Assembly (NCBI GenBank): GCA_020629935.1
Contig: JAHDCJ010000009.1
Location: forward strand, 7,394-45,456
From: Saprospiraceae bacterium
GTDB lineage: Bacteria; Bacteroidota; Bacteroidia; Chitinophagales; Saprospiraceae
Reading direction: 5' to 3'
Length of the DNA: 38,063 nucleotides
Of this stretch, positions 26,501 through 34,631 are shown piece by piece (the first letter of the stretch is position 1; each line of letters opens with the position of its first letter). Under the pieces are notes generated by a model, which saw nothing but the letters and a program-made list of their open reading frames with translations, was not told the DNA's origin and ran no database searches. The position numbers were made by a program, and so were the translations under genes.

Positions 26501-27594
26501 GATCCAGGATAAAGATCAACACTTGTTACTAATTTTCCAGAGCCATTATTGAAAGAAAAATTCTTTACTGGTCGGCCATTCAAATTAACTTTGATATTTC
26601 TTTTGTCGGTTACATGTTCTACCGTGGCAATTACATTTCCTTTGTTCGTATTCGTATTAAAAGGATTACTGCTAGGTCGAGTGATGGTAATTACAGGAGG
26701 ACTTAATACAGGATCTAAGGTAGATATTGGATCATGTCGTTCTTCTTTTCCTGGATATACTTTCCATCGCAAATAAAGAGAAGTGTAATGATGTAAATCT
26801 TTTTTATCATCTTGAATAAAATCAGACTGCCATCTTTCGCCTTCTAATTGATCACTAAGTGCCCAATTAATTTTATGCTCTACTCCAACAGAAAAATTGG
26901 GAGTCACTTGATAGCCTAATCCTAAACCTGCACTTGGCATAAATGACCATCGTAGACCATCTTCATAACCTTCTGCTTCGGTTTCATAAGTTTTGTCTTT
27001 TAGGTTGGCTAGGTCAGAAAATATAGCTCGTTTCTTTTGGGTTGAATCAATCGAACTATAATCGTAAGCCATGCCCAATTGATCTAATTGGTTGGTTCGG
27101 GTATAATTGGCATTGAGGCCAGCTCCACCAAAAACAGAAAAGATAACCCCTGTTTTTTCTCTTAACCGATTGGCAGTTAATACACCTTCTATAGAAAGTT
27201 CGCCTAAATCGGTTCTGAAGTTTTGGTAAAGAAAACCAGGATTCGATTCATAATTGAGGCTTTCTCCTGAAGCACCATTGAACACAGGATTTGAAGCAAG
27301 CGCCGAAGTGGTTTCAAATTCTTGTCCGAATGTTCGGGTGTACAATAAACGACCTCTAAGGTCAAAATCTAAAAGGCCACCAGGTCGGTGGTAAATGTTT
27401 TTGCCTAAGGTAAGGCCTGCTCCCCATCCGGGTAAAGCACAAACGTCGCTGGTTTGCCATGCGGCTCCGGCATTGATACCGAATTCCCAAGCTCCCCGTC
27501 CATCTAATGTAGTGGTGGTGTGTTGCGCACTTGCTGAAAAATGCAAGAGGGTGAGTAATGCGCTGATCCAAAATAATTGTACTGATAATTTCAT
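23524..27594 (-). CDS. Large secreted Ig-repeat protein with outer-membrane-barrel-like N-terminus
   Basis: A 1356-residue protein. Residues 1-23 are a Sec signal (SASA-Q). Residues 30-282 alternate Gly and aromatic residues like a small beta-barrel (GAWEFGINAGAAW, LGLGYQVTPNFSVGVEH, YLRWKVYPGKEE). Ten Ig-like repeats of about 85-95 residues follow (299-390, then seven from about 455 to 1130, then two from about 1180). Each has an opening I-x-x-P, a VNGK-type turn and an ATNSxGxD-type end. A 64-residue Asn/Pro/Gly linker (391-454) and a Gly/Ser/Pro linker (about 1130-1180) separate blocks. Cys is rare. The likely place is the outer membrane or cell surface, with an adhesive or wall-contact role. 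No type IX sorting domain is evident. It has a sigma-54-like promoter. Confidence 0.82.
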   Translation of the reverse strand: MKLSVQLFWISALLTLLHFSASAQHTTTTLDGRGAWEFGINAGAAWQTSDVCALPGWGAGLTLGKNIYHRPGGLLDFDLRGRLLYTRTFGQEFETTSALASNPVFNGASGESLNYESNPGFLYQNFRTDLGELSIEGVLTANRLREKTGVIFSVFGGAGLNANYTRTNQLDQLGMAYDYSSIDSTQKKRAIFSDLANLKDKTYETEAEGYEDGLRWSFMPSAGLGLGYQVTPNFSVGVEHKINWALSDQLEGERWQSDFIQDDKKDLHHYTSLYLRWKVYPGKEERHDPISTLDPVLSPPVITITRPSSNPFNTNTNKGNVIATVEHVTDKRNIKVNLNGRPVKNFSFNNGSGKLVTSVDLYPGSNNVEITATNSVGDDFAITTFVYNDPTAPSYPTTPSNPATSNPTTGNNNPNNGNNNPNNGNNNPSNGNPTSTNPEDCEPGSYPQGGNTRRPPNVDIVFPTGNPYTTSSSNGKVQATITNITSKNQITYTINNVRSTNFTFNPSSNSFISNTTWKPGTTVVKITAQNSDGSDSDTQKIKYTIPFTEGPGVDIVQPTANPYTSSTSSVQIKANTKGVKSKNEIQYTINGKNVTTYTFNPTKGEIVAGHKLSPGNNNIIIKVSNSSGTDSDSQVVIYNAPTPKPTVTITKPGADPYIATSATTGVIATVTGVTSKNDIRYTVNGKTITSFAYNAENNTLTSSINLVEGNNAVVIQATNSAGSATDTRTINYHSPQAKPIVNITTPSKNPYTANSTSVKIVADVKNVNSKNEIRFTLNGKTLTDFTYNTTTDVLNANVTVKAGTNTVVIKASNSTGTDSDSGTIVYTPISPSKPTVNITRPNACPFKSTAQSTTIQATIKNVDRKDQIRFVLNSKTTTAFTFNPSTGIFKAPINLKKGTNTIQITGTNSAGSDNDNCTINYGTGSLTSGDKNPPVITYIRPNQQTVTVESNSYKVQAAISGLEDGGNVTFSVNGQATNSFVFNNANGGFSSTVSLVEGSNVITITATNSDGKDTESRSIVKVVPLPLPITKISSPPTNPYTSPSAQINVNAQVTSVTKSQITFTVNGQNRPFNYSENTEQFNASVTLRPGTNVIRLVATNATGTTPMQTIVKYKEESGDMGWGSNTKPSTGNKPSSPKPASSPNVGNTNTGGKGGSTSGKAGSSNPRTGSTIPTSRPIVTLGTLSGTTYSSLSTYPLKATINNLADGNVVMTVNNQPVRFILKSNIATASIPLKEGINVIKVTAKNAKGQGSSTGKVVHVKRGNGPRIVIVKPKIAAKAGKSNSVAVVAAINGISGKGGVQIKVNGVPYSSFSYNGTTKLLKSTIALKPGMNNKIEIIAKSKTGQTTSETITIPSR
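26299..26369 (-). repeat. Short in-frame tandem repeat (Asn-Pro-Gly linker)
   Basis: About 21-bp units encode three NNxPxNG-type heptads (residues about 410-432) in the linker between Ig repeats 1 and 2. Slippage here would change linker length by whole heptads without breaking the frame. Confidence 0.7.
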
Positions 27595-27922
27595 ATGCTG
27601 TAGTTTTTGGTTATATATTCAATAATGCACTTTTTGTGCCAACCGAATCATAACGAAGTGTTAATACATTAAAAGACTACCGATTTGAGTAGGTAATGTC
27701 TATGGATAGTGCTGTACTTTAAGTTGTTGGAAATCATGTTTTTATGCATAAAAATAATGACTTAAAATGAAAGGCAGAATTTTTTTGAAAAAAAATAAAT
27801 ATAAAGGTAATAAATTACTTCTTCCTACGTTTTAATCTGTTCGGTCTAAATGTTTTTTAATTTTTTTTTCGAAAAAAAGACCCTTAAAAACCAAAACTAG
27901 TTTTAACTTGAGTACCACATTT
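27595..27922. other. Intergenic region rich in palindromes
   Basis: These 328 AT-rich bases separate divergent genes. Besides the sigma-54-like site they hold a perfect 16-bp palindrome TTTTTATGCATAAAAA (27739-27754), with TTTAAGT and ACTTAAA on either side (27718-27724, 27760-27766). They also hold an A/T palindrome around TTCGAA (27863-27878) and AAAACTAGTTTT (27893-27904). No coding potential was seen. Activator or repressor sites for either gene are possible. Confidence 0.4.
27626..27642 (-). promoter_or_regulatory. Sigma-54-type promoter for the Ig-repeat gene
   Basis: The minus strand reads TTGGCACAAAAAGTGCA. It has GG at -24, exactly ten bases, then GC at -12, and matches the consensus TGGCAC-N5-TTGCA closely (GTGCA for TTGCA). 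The predicted transcript start near 27615 leaves about 20 bases before the ATG at 27594. The site is also a GCAC/GTGC dyad, so another explanation is possible. Transcription would need RpoN and an enhancer-binding activator. Confidence 0.6.
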
Positions 27923-28768
27923 ATGAAAAAGAAAACGATTGTCATCACTGGAGGAAATGCAGGGATTGGAGCCGCGACGGTTAATGCCCTTGTGAAAGAA
28001 AATCATCAGGTGTTTATGTTGTGTCGAAATATGCAAAAAGCAACGACTTTTTCTCAAGGGAAAAAAGGAATAACTATTATTTCATGTGATTTAGCTTCTT
28101 TATCTTCTGTGCAAAAAGCAGCTAAAGAGGTCATCGCTCAAACCGAACAAATTGATGTGTTGATTAATAATGCAGGTTTAATTATGAATGCATTTCAAAA
28201 AACAAATGAAGGTTTTGAAATGCAATTTGGTGTCAATCATCTAGCCCACTTTTTACTTACCCAATTGTTATTAGAGCAAGTTAGAAAAAGTGAGGCAGGA
28301 CGTATTGTCAATGTTTCTTCCGCTGCGCATTATCGTGGCAAAATCATTTTTGATTCGTTCAAAAACAAGATGGGAGCTTACCGCGCAATGAAAGCTTATT
28401 CGCAATCTAAACTATGTAATGTTTTATTTACTCGTCAATTAGCTAAACTACTACAAGATACACCTATCAAATCAAATTGTCTACATCCAGGAGTAGTTCG
28501 AACGTCTATTGGAAATAAAAGCAATTGGCTTTTTTCACTTGGATGGAATGTGATTAAATTGTTTGGGATTAGCCCCAATAAAGGCGCGCAAACTTCCTTG
28601 TTCTTAGCGTTATCTGAAGAAGTAAAAACCTCGGGCAGTTATTATGACGAACATCAAAAAGAACGAAAACCTTCTTCGATTGCTCTAGATGATAAATTAG
28701 CAGAAGATTTATGGAAATATAGTATGGATGAAGTTCAAGATTTTTTAATTCCCTCAGCACAGGTTTAA
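27923..28768 (+). CDS. Short-chain dehydrogenase/reductase (retinol-dehydrogenase-like)
   Basis: A 281-residue SDR from ATG 27923; a TTG at 27908 would add five residues and is less likely. The NAD(P) motif TGGNAGIG is near residue 9, NNAG near 85, the catalytic Ser in VSSAAHYRG, and YSQSK supplies the Tyr-Lys pair. The layout (NAG, SSAAH, SKLCNVLF, LHPGVVRT) is that of the RDH/WW-oxidoreductase-like group, whose bacterial substrates are mostly unknown. Its stop overlaps the next start by one base (TAATG), so the two are translationally coupled. Confidence 0.88.
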   Translation: MKKKTIVITGGNAGIGAATVNALVKENHQVFMLCRNMQKATTFSQGKKGITIISCDLASLSSVQKAAKEVIAQTEQIDVLINNAGLIMNAFQKTNEGFEMQFGVNHLAHFLLTQLLLEQVRKSEAGRIVNVSSAAHYRGKIIFDSFKNKMGAYRAMKAYSQSKLCNVLFTRQLAKLLQDTPIKSNCLHPGVVRTSIGNKSNWLFSLGWNVIKLFGISPNKGAQTSLFLALSEEVKTSGSYYDEHQKERKPSSIALDDKLAEDLWKYSMDEVQDFLIPSAQV

Positions 28769-30204
28769 TGAAAAGGATATTCTTTTTAAGTATCATTTGC
28801 ATTTATTCTATCGGTCTATTCGGACAAGAGAAGTTGGATGTTGTGTATACGCAAGATCAGTTGCAAAGTGATTTTTCTTTATTAAAAAAAGCATTTATTG
28901 AACGGCATCCTGGGATTGCTATTTACATGTCTAGAGATAGTCTTGAATATTGGTTTGATTACTATAATAGTCAACTAAACAAACCAATGACTGAAGCGGA
29001 ATTTGCAAATGTTTTACGGCCATTAATAGAAAAAATGCGTTGTGCTCATACCGTAGTTTATCCTTCAAAAACATATATGGAAGCGTTAAAAGAAAACGGA
29101 AGATATGTATTTCCTCTTCGGGTTCAAATTATTGATCAATCGCTTCATGCTTTTGAAGATTGGAATGGAGACACCATTATAGATGTAGGAAGTAAAATTT
29201 TAGAAATCAATGGCCAAGATTCCAAAACAGTCATAGATTTACTTTATAGCCATAGAGCCTCCGATGGATTAAACCAAACATTGAAAAAAGCATTTATTGG
29301 GCATTATTTTACCGCTTATTATCGAAGTGCTTTTGGCGATGTAGATAGCTTTTATTTAGCTTGTGAAAATGTAGAAGGTTTGCCTTTTACTCAAACAATA
29401 CCTGCTAAATTTATTGCTAAAGACTCTACGCTAAGTCTTCCTTTTCCCGAATGGTATGATTATAATCCCGTCATGAAATTTACAAACAATCGACTATTTC
29501 AATTGCCTGAAGATTCAAGTACATATATTCTTGATATTGCCCGATTCCGCCCTTCTAAAGCGACCAAGTTTTATAAAAAAGTATTTAAATATTTAGCAGA
29601 AAAAAAAGCAAAACGATTGGTTCTTGACCTAAGAGGAAATCCAGGAGGCTTGATTCATGTAGGTACTGATTTAATGAGTTATTTATTAAATGAAAAAGTC
29701 GAAATGGTACTGCATCGAAAACGAGGGAAGCCTTCTTTTAAAGCGCATCTTAATGGAGACTTTGGTCGGTTTATGCAAAGAATGATGCTACGCATTCAAC
29801 GAAAAGTGAGAAAAGATGAGGACCATGTTTATTATAGCCATAAAACCTATCTTCATAAAAAACAACATTTTGAGGGCGAACTTTTTGCATTAACTGATGG
29901 AGGCACTGCTTCTACTTCCAGTATTGTGACCTCCTATCTTAAAAGCTACCGAGGATTGATTTCTATAGGAGAAGAAACGGGTGGAGGTCAAGCAGGGAGT
30001 CAAGGAATGTCTATCCCTTTTTTAACATTACCCAACAGCCAAATTCGAATCAAACTTCCTTTTTATAGATTGACGCATCAAATTGATTTAGCACCAACTG
30101 GTGGAGGAATCAAACCAGATTATCCAATATTCTATACATTAGAAAGCCTATTAAAGGGAGAAGATTTACAAATGAAAAAGTTAATATCTTTAATTAAAGA
30201 GTAA
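28768..30204 (+). CDS. Exported S41-family (C-terminal-processing-type) peptidase
   Basis: A 478-residue protein with a signal peptide (MKRIFFLSIICIYSIGLFG-Q). Residues about 280-310 hold the interface segment KRLVLDLRGNPGGLIHVG typical of tail-specific proteases. The catalytic segment ALTDGGTASTSSIV places the likely nucleophile at Ser382, with GEETGGGQAGS following as in S41 enzymes. The usual Glu after the Ser-x-Ser motif is Ser here. A canonical PDZ domain is not obvious; residues about 110-180 may hold a degenerate one. It overlaps the SDR gene by one base. It probably acts in the periplasm or at the outer surface; the substrate is unknown. Confidence 0.85.
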   Translation: MKRIFFLSIICIYSIGLFGQEKLDVVYTQDQLQSDFSLLKKAFIERHPGIAIYMSRDSLEYWFDYYNSQLNKPMTEAEFANVLRPLIEKMRCAHTVVYPSKTYMEALKENGRYVFPLRVQIIDQSLHAFEDWNGDTIIDVGSKILEINGQDSKTVIDLLYSHRASDGLNQTLKKAFIGHYFTAYYRSAFGDVDSFYLACENVEGLPFTQTIPAKFIAKDSTLSLPFPEWYDYNPVMKFTNNRLFQLPEDSSTYILDIARFRPSKATKFYKKVFKYLAEKKAKRLVLDLRGNPGGLIHVGTDLMSYLLNEKVEMVLHRKRGKPSFKAHLNGDFGRFMQRMMLRIQRKVRKDEDHVYYSHKTYLHKKQHFEGELFALTDGGTASTSSIVTSYLKSYRGLISIGEETGGGQAGSQGMSIPFLTLPNSQIRIKLPFYRLTHQIDLAPTGGGIKPDYPIFYTLESLLKGEDLQMKKLISLIKE

Positions 30205-30359
30205 TTTTTTTGTGTGGATGCGACCTTTTTAGGAAAAACTGCGTCCTAATATACAGAACCCAATAAAAGAAGTTCATCAGAAAATGGTAACTTCAATACA
30301 CCCACTTTATAAAATGTGTTTAGTTCGCTAAACAAAAGATGTCAAAAAACCGCTTTATT

Positions 30360-30863
30360 ATGAAAAAAATGTCGTTAAAATTAATTACTTATTCTGCCTT
30401 ACTTTACCTTGTACTAGTTTTCACAGGATGTGCCGCTACTCGGCAAGCCAATCAATTAGAAAGTCATAAAAATATGTTGCTTGGCGCATTAGACAAGAAT
30501 GTAAGTGTAGAGAAGAAAATGGATGCATTGGCAGGCAGTATGCTAGGGATGATGAACCAAAGTTTAAAAATACTTAATCCTAAAAAAGGAGTAGATTATG
30601 TGAAAAAATACTCCAACCAAAACCAAGGAAGTATTGAAAGTTTAGTGAAGCAAATAGGAACAGGTCAACAAGAAATGAAAGTTGGCCAAAAAATCGCCTT
30701 CGGTTTGAAAATGGTGCAAAAACCGTATATGAAAGATTTAATTGCTTTAGTACCAAAATTTAAAAGGAAGTATAACCAATTGAAGTTTGCTATGAAACTT
30801 TTAGGCACCTTCAAAAAAGGTCTTACTGGAATGGTAGGAAACAAACTTCAGCTTTGGAAATAG
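30360..30863 (+). CDS. Small basic lipoprotein of unknown function
   Basis: A 167-residue protein from ATG 30360; an in-frame ATG at 30339 would add seven residues before the signal and is less likely. The signal ends VFTGC (Cys24). The mature part is Lys-rich and predicted all-helical, with Met-rich runs (AGSMLGMMNQS, KFAMKLLGTF). I recognise no family. It stands alone between the S41 gene and an outer-membrane protein gene; no hairpin follows. Confidence 0.65.
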   Translation: MKKMSLKLITYSALLYLVLVFTGCAATRQANQLESHKNMLLGALDKNVSVEKKMDALAGSMLGMMNQSLKILNPKKGVDYVKKYSNQNQGSIESLVKQIGTGQQEMKVGQKIAFGLKMVQKPYMKDLIALVPKFKRKYNQLKFAMKLLGTFKKGLTGMVGNKLQLWK

Positions 30864-31013
30864 GTGATGAGGGCACATATTTTATACTAAAACGCATAAT
30901 GCTTGCTTTTTTTTACAAAATAAATTACCTTGTTCATATAGTCGAATCACTTATTCACACTCCCTTCTACGATACTTCACTATTTCGTAGAATTCGAAGT
31001 CAATATTTTTTTA

Positions 31014-31021
31014 TACATTTG
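31014..31021 (+). promoter_or_regulatory. Bacteroidota-type promoter (-7 element)
   Basis: TACATTTG matches TAnnTTTG exactly. A TTC at 30993-30995 lies 18 bases upstream, one base off the -33 TTG. The ATG of the barrel-protein gene follows 15 bases later, giving a leader of about 10 bases. Confidence 0.55.
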
Positions 31022-31036
31022 GAGTAAAAATAGTCC

Positions 31037-32323
31037 ATGTATAAGCTATCATATTGCCCATTGATAAATATTCAATGGTGGTTACTTGTATTTTTATTTT
31101 GTTTAAATAATACAATACAAGCACAAACAAATTTTGTGCAAGGGTATGTGATTACTATAGATCAAGATACCATTCACGGAGAGATTAATTACCAAAATTG
31201 GGTTTTTACTCCACAACAAATTCAATTTAAGTCAGGCAGCAAAGTAGACGAGTTTACTTATAAGGAGATTAGTGGATTTGGTGTAAAACAAAAAGAGTTT
31301 TATACCCATTATTTTGTAGATGTATTAACAAATCCAATTGAAATTGGATACATCGTAGATCGCCAAAAACCGATACTAGAAAAATCAGAAACCTTTCTTC
31401 AATTGCTAGTGAAAGGCTCCAAATCCTTATGGTATTATAAAGATGAAAATAGCGTAAAACACTTTTTTATTCAAGAAGGTAAGGAGACTCCAGTTCCTCT
31501 AATTTATATGAAGTATATTAAAGATGAACCAACGGATCAGTTTAGTCAAGAACTCCATGAATACCGCAATCAACTCACTACCTATTTTAAAGATGGAGAT
31601 ATTACCTTTGTCGATTTACAAAAAGTAAATTATAATAGAAAATCATTAATCGATATCTTTAAACGCTATAATCAAGCAATAGATCCAAGACTCGAATACG
31701 AAGTAAAAAAAGATAAAATGGGTTTGGATCTAAGTGCGAACGCAGGACCCGTTTTAACCTCTACTCGGTTTTCAGGCTCAGGACCATTTCAAATTGAAGA
31801 GGCTGATTTTGGCCTTCGAATAAATTATCAATTTGGACTAGCTTTGAATCTTGAATTTAAACGAAACCTAAAACGATTTTCTCTTTATAATGAATTTAGT
31901 TATAAATCATTTCAAACAGAAGGAACATCCAATATCCCAATTTTAGGAGGAGAAATTACCAATGATTTTAACTTTAATTTTGCTTACTTACGTTTAGGAA
32001 ATTTCTTTCGTGTGCAATGGCCATTAAAAAAAGTAAAACCTTTTATCCAGTTGGGAATGATCAACTCATTAATGATCAAAGAAGAACAATCTGTGCTCGT
32101 TAAAAATCCACTTACGATCACCCCCGAACGAGAAGAAATTCCTTTTAATGAAATTAGAAAATATGAACAAAGTCTAGCACTTGGAGTTGGGGTAAGATGG
32201 CAAGGACTGATAATAGAGTTACGAACAGAACGAGGTAACGGATTTTCAAAAGCAGTAAATCTAAATACACATATTAATAACCTCGCTTTTCTAGTGGGTT
32301 ACACGTTTTATAGAAAGAAATAA
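31037..32323 (+). CDS. Outer-membrane beta-barrel-like protein
   Basis: A 428-residue protein with a signal peptide cut near TIQAQ (about 31). Residues 35-80 (GYVITIDQDTIHGEINYQNW) form a small domain often found at the start of Bacteroidota outer-membrane proteins. The second half (about 235-428) has the alternating pattern of a porin-like barrel (LDLSANAGPVLTSTRF, YQFGLALNLEFKR, FAYLRLGNFFRVQW, SLALGVGVRWQGLIIELR), ending YTFYRKK. Function and ligand are unknown. It has its own promoter upstream and a strong convergent terminator after it. Confidence 0.75.
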   Translation: MYKLSYCPLINIQWWLLVFLFCLNNTIQAQTNFVQGYVITIDQDTIHGEINYQNWVFTPQQIQFKSGSKVDEFTYKEISGFGVKQKEFYTHYFVDVLTNPIEIGYIVDRQKPILEKSETFLQLLVKGSKSLWYYKDENSVKHFFIQEGKETPVPLIYMKYIKDEPTDQFSQELHEYRNQLTTYFKDGDITFVDLQKVNYNRKSLIDIFKRYNQAIDPRLEYEVKKDKMGLDLSANAGPVLTSTRFSGSGPFQIEEADFGLRINYQFGLALNLEFKRNLKRFSLYNEFSYKSFQTEGTSNIPILGGEITNDFNFNFAYLRLGNFFRVQWPLKKVKPFIQLGMINSLMIKEEQSVLVKNPLTITPEREEIPFNEIRKYEQSLALGVGVRWQGLIIELRTERGNGFSKAVNLNTHINNLAFLVGYTFYRKK

Positions 32324-32326
32324 GTA

Positions 32327-32373
32327 TTGAATATAGGAATGCAAAATGAATGCTTTGGTATTCCTATATTCAA
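32327..32373. terminator. Bidirectional terminator between convergent genes
   Basis: Perfect 14-bp arms (32327-32340 and 32360-32373, TTGAATATAGGAAT and complement) flank a 19-base loop that can pair further (CAAA with TTTG). It sits between the barrel-protein stop and the pcrA stop and likely serves both, although the T-runs are weak. Confidence 0.7.
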
Positions 32374-32383
32374 ATAAAATAAT

Positions 32384-34630
32384 CTACAATAACTTCAATT
32401 TGGCAAACTTCAACATGATTCTTTTTTGACCTGCTTCTTCAAAAAAGATCGTTGCAACTTTGTTGGCCGCACCACCTTCTACATTAATAACTTTTCCTTT
32501 CCCAAAGCGTAAATGGGCAACTTGTATTCCTGCAATAATCTCTTCTGGTTTGGCAGGCGTAAAATTAGGATCGAGTGTGGTAGTTAAAGAAGGCTTGCGT
32601 TTAAATCGACTGGTTCCGCTACCTAGCCCTGCTCCTCGAACAACTGCACGAGGTTCCATCGCATCACGATCTACAGCCACAGGATCAATTTCATCTATAA
32701 ACCGACTCGGTTCATTGAAGCGAATATTTCCGAAATGATACCGACTCTTTGCATAAGAAAGCGTCAAGTGTTTTTCTGCTCTTGTAATCGCTACATAAAA
32801 TAAACGTCGTTCTTCATCAATCCCATCCATAGATTGCATTGACATAAAAGAAGGGAATAATTGTTCTTCTAAACCTACCACAAAGACCGAAGGAAATTCT
32901 AATCCTTTAGCACTATGAATAGTCATTAAAGATACGCGATCTGTATTTTCAGTATCAGTGTCTAAGTCTGTCAATAAAGCAATATTTTGAAGATAGCTCG
33001 TCAATGTTTTATCATCAGTTACTTCATACGCTTCCTCTTCATCACTTTCAACGAATTCTTTAATTCCATCTAGCATTTCACGAAGATTCTCATATCGATT
33101 TAATCCTTCTAAAGAAGTATCAGATTTCATTAAATTTAAAATGCCCGATTTGTCAGCAATATGTGTCGCCAATTGATAAGCATCATTGGAAGCAAGTCGT
33201 TTAGTAAATCCTTCAATCATAGCCACAAAAGATTGAACCTTTTGTTGAGTTTTAGCAGGCAATGGATGCTTGTGAATTTCTTTAATAGTTTCCCAAAGTG
33301 TTTGGAAATTATCATCAGCAATCTTTACAATTTTATTGACCGTCGTATTGCCAATTCCTCGCTTAGGATAATTTATTACTCTACGTAATGATTCCTCTTC
33401 GTTCTGATTAATTGTTAAGCGTAAATAAGCAATGATATCCTTAATTTCTTTTCGTTGATAAAAGGATAAACCACCAAAAACTTTATAGGCAATATTATGT
33501 CTTCGAAGATACTCTTCAAAAATTCTCGATTGGGCATTCGTCCGATAAAGAATGGCAATGTCTTCGTTTCGAAGATGATTCCGAGTCTTAAGTTCAAGAA
33601 TAGAATCTGCCACCCGCTTTCCTTCTTCCGCATCCGAAACGGTCTTTAAAATTTTAATCCGTTCTCCATCTCCTTTTTCTGATCGAATGGTCTTATCAAT
33701 TTGCTTTTTATTATGTGTGATTACACTATTCGCAGCAAGCACAATGCTTTCTGTAGATCGATAATTTTGCTCTAATTTAAACGTCTTTAATTTGGGATAA
33801 TGCTTTTTAAAATCCAATATGTTTTGAATGGTCGCGCCTCGAAAAGCATATATCGATTGCGCATCATCTCCTACGACACATATGTTTTTCGGACTCCCTG
33901 TATAATCGGTTAATTTTCGAATAATACTATATTGCAAATAGTTTGTATCCTGAAACTCATCTACTAAAAGATACTTAAATCGATTACGATATTTTTCTAG
34001 TACGTTCTCTGGATTTTTGTGCAACAACAAAAACATTTGATACAATAAATCATCAAAGTCCATAGCACCAGATCGTTTACACCTAGAGGCGTATCGTTCA
34101 TAAATTTGAAAGATATATGGTCGCTTACTCGCTCGATCTTGCTCTAATAAACTCGGATTTTGTGCATAGGCTGGCGGAGAAATTAAATTGCTCTTTGCAG
34201 AAGAAATTCGAGATCGAATGCCATTGGCAACATAGACCTTTGGATCAAGACCCATTTCCTTTACAATATTCACAATTAAGCTTTTGCTGTCTTGCGTATC
34301 ATAAATGGTGAAGCTTGCAGGATAACCAATTTTCTCCGCTTCAAATCGAAGTATCTTTGCAAAGATAGAGTGGAACGTTCCTGCCCAAACTCTATTAGCC
34401 GCATCACCCACTACTGAAGCAATTCTAGCTTTCATTTCCCTTGCCGATTTATTGGTAAAGGTAAGCGCTAAAATTTGTGAAGGAGGCACTCCTGTTTTTA
34501 TCAGGTGTGCAATGCGGTAAGTGAGTACTCGCGTCTTTCCAGAGCCAGGTCCAGCAATCACTAAAATAGGCCCGTCGGTATTTGTTACCGCTGCCCGTTG
34601 AATATCATTAAGTTCTTCTAAATACGACAT
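32384..34630 (-). CDS. pcrA: UvrD/PcrA-family ATP-dependent DNA helicase
   Basis: A 748-residue superfamily 1A 3'-5' helicase for DNA repair and replication-fork upkeep. Q-motif region NDIQRAAV (8-15); Walker A AGPGSGKT (26-33); motif Ia ALTFTNKSAREMK; Walker B LLVDEFQDTN; motif III GDDAQSIYAFRGA; motif IV QNYRS; motif V MTIHSAKGLEF; motif VI LFYVAITRAEKHL. The C-terminal end (IAGIQVAHLRFGKGKVINVEG) is the Tudor-like domain that contacts RNA polymerase in PcrA/UvrD. It begins one base after the purH stop, so it is the second gene of a purH-pcrA operon. No anomalies. Confidence 0.93.
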   Translation of the reverse strand: MSYLEELNDIQRAAVTNTDGPILVIAGPGSGKTRVLTYRIAHLIKTGVPPSQILALTFTNKSAREMKARIASVVGDAANRVWAGTFHSIFAKILRFEAEKIGYPASFTIYDTQDSKSLIVNIVKEMGLDPKVYVANGIRSRISSAKSNLISPPAYAQNPSLLEQDRASKRPYIFQIYERYASRCKRSGAMDFDDLLYQMFLLLHKNPENVLEKYRNRFKYLLVDEFQDTNYLQYSIIRKLTDYTGSPKNICVVGDDAQSIYAFRGATIQNILDFKKHYPKLKTFKLEQNYRSTESIVLAANSVITHNKKQIDKTIRSEKGDGERIKILKTVSDAEEGKRVADSILELKTRNHLRNEDIAILYRTNAQSRIFEEYLRRHNIAYKVFGGLSFYQRKEIKDIIAYLRLTINQNEEESLRRVINYPKRGIGNTTVNKIVKIADDNFQTLWETIKEIHKHPLPAKTQQKVQSFVAMIEGFTKRLASNDAYQLATHIADKSGILNLMKSDTSLEGLNRYENLREMLDGIKEFVESDEEEAYEVTDDKTLTSYLQNIALLTDLDTDTENTDRVSLMTIHSAKGLEFPSVFVVGLEEQLFPSFMSMQSMDGIDEERRLFYVAITRAEKHLTLSYAKSRYHFGNIRFNEPSRFIDEIDPVAVDRDAMEPRAVVRGAGLGSGTSRFKRKPSLTTTLDPNFTPAKPEEIIAGIQVAHLRFGKGKVINVEGGAANKVATIFFEEAGQKRIMLKFAKLKLL

Positions 34631-34631
34631 A

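Noticed and set aside
24149-26776. Several plus-strand open frames inside the Ig-repeat gene
   Set aside because: They repeat with the Ig units and have Val/Phe/Leu-rich antisense composition; they are shadows of the minus-strand gene.
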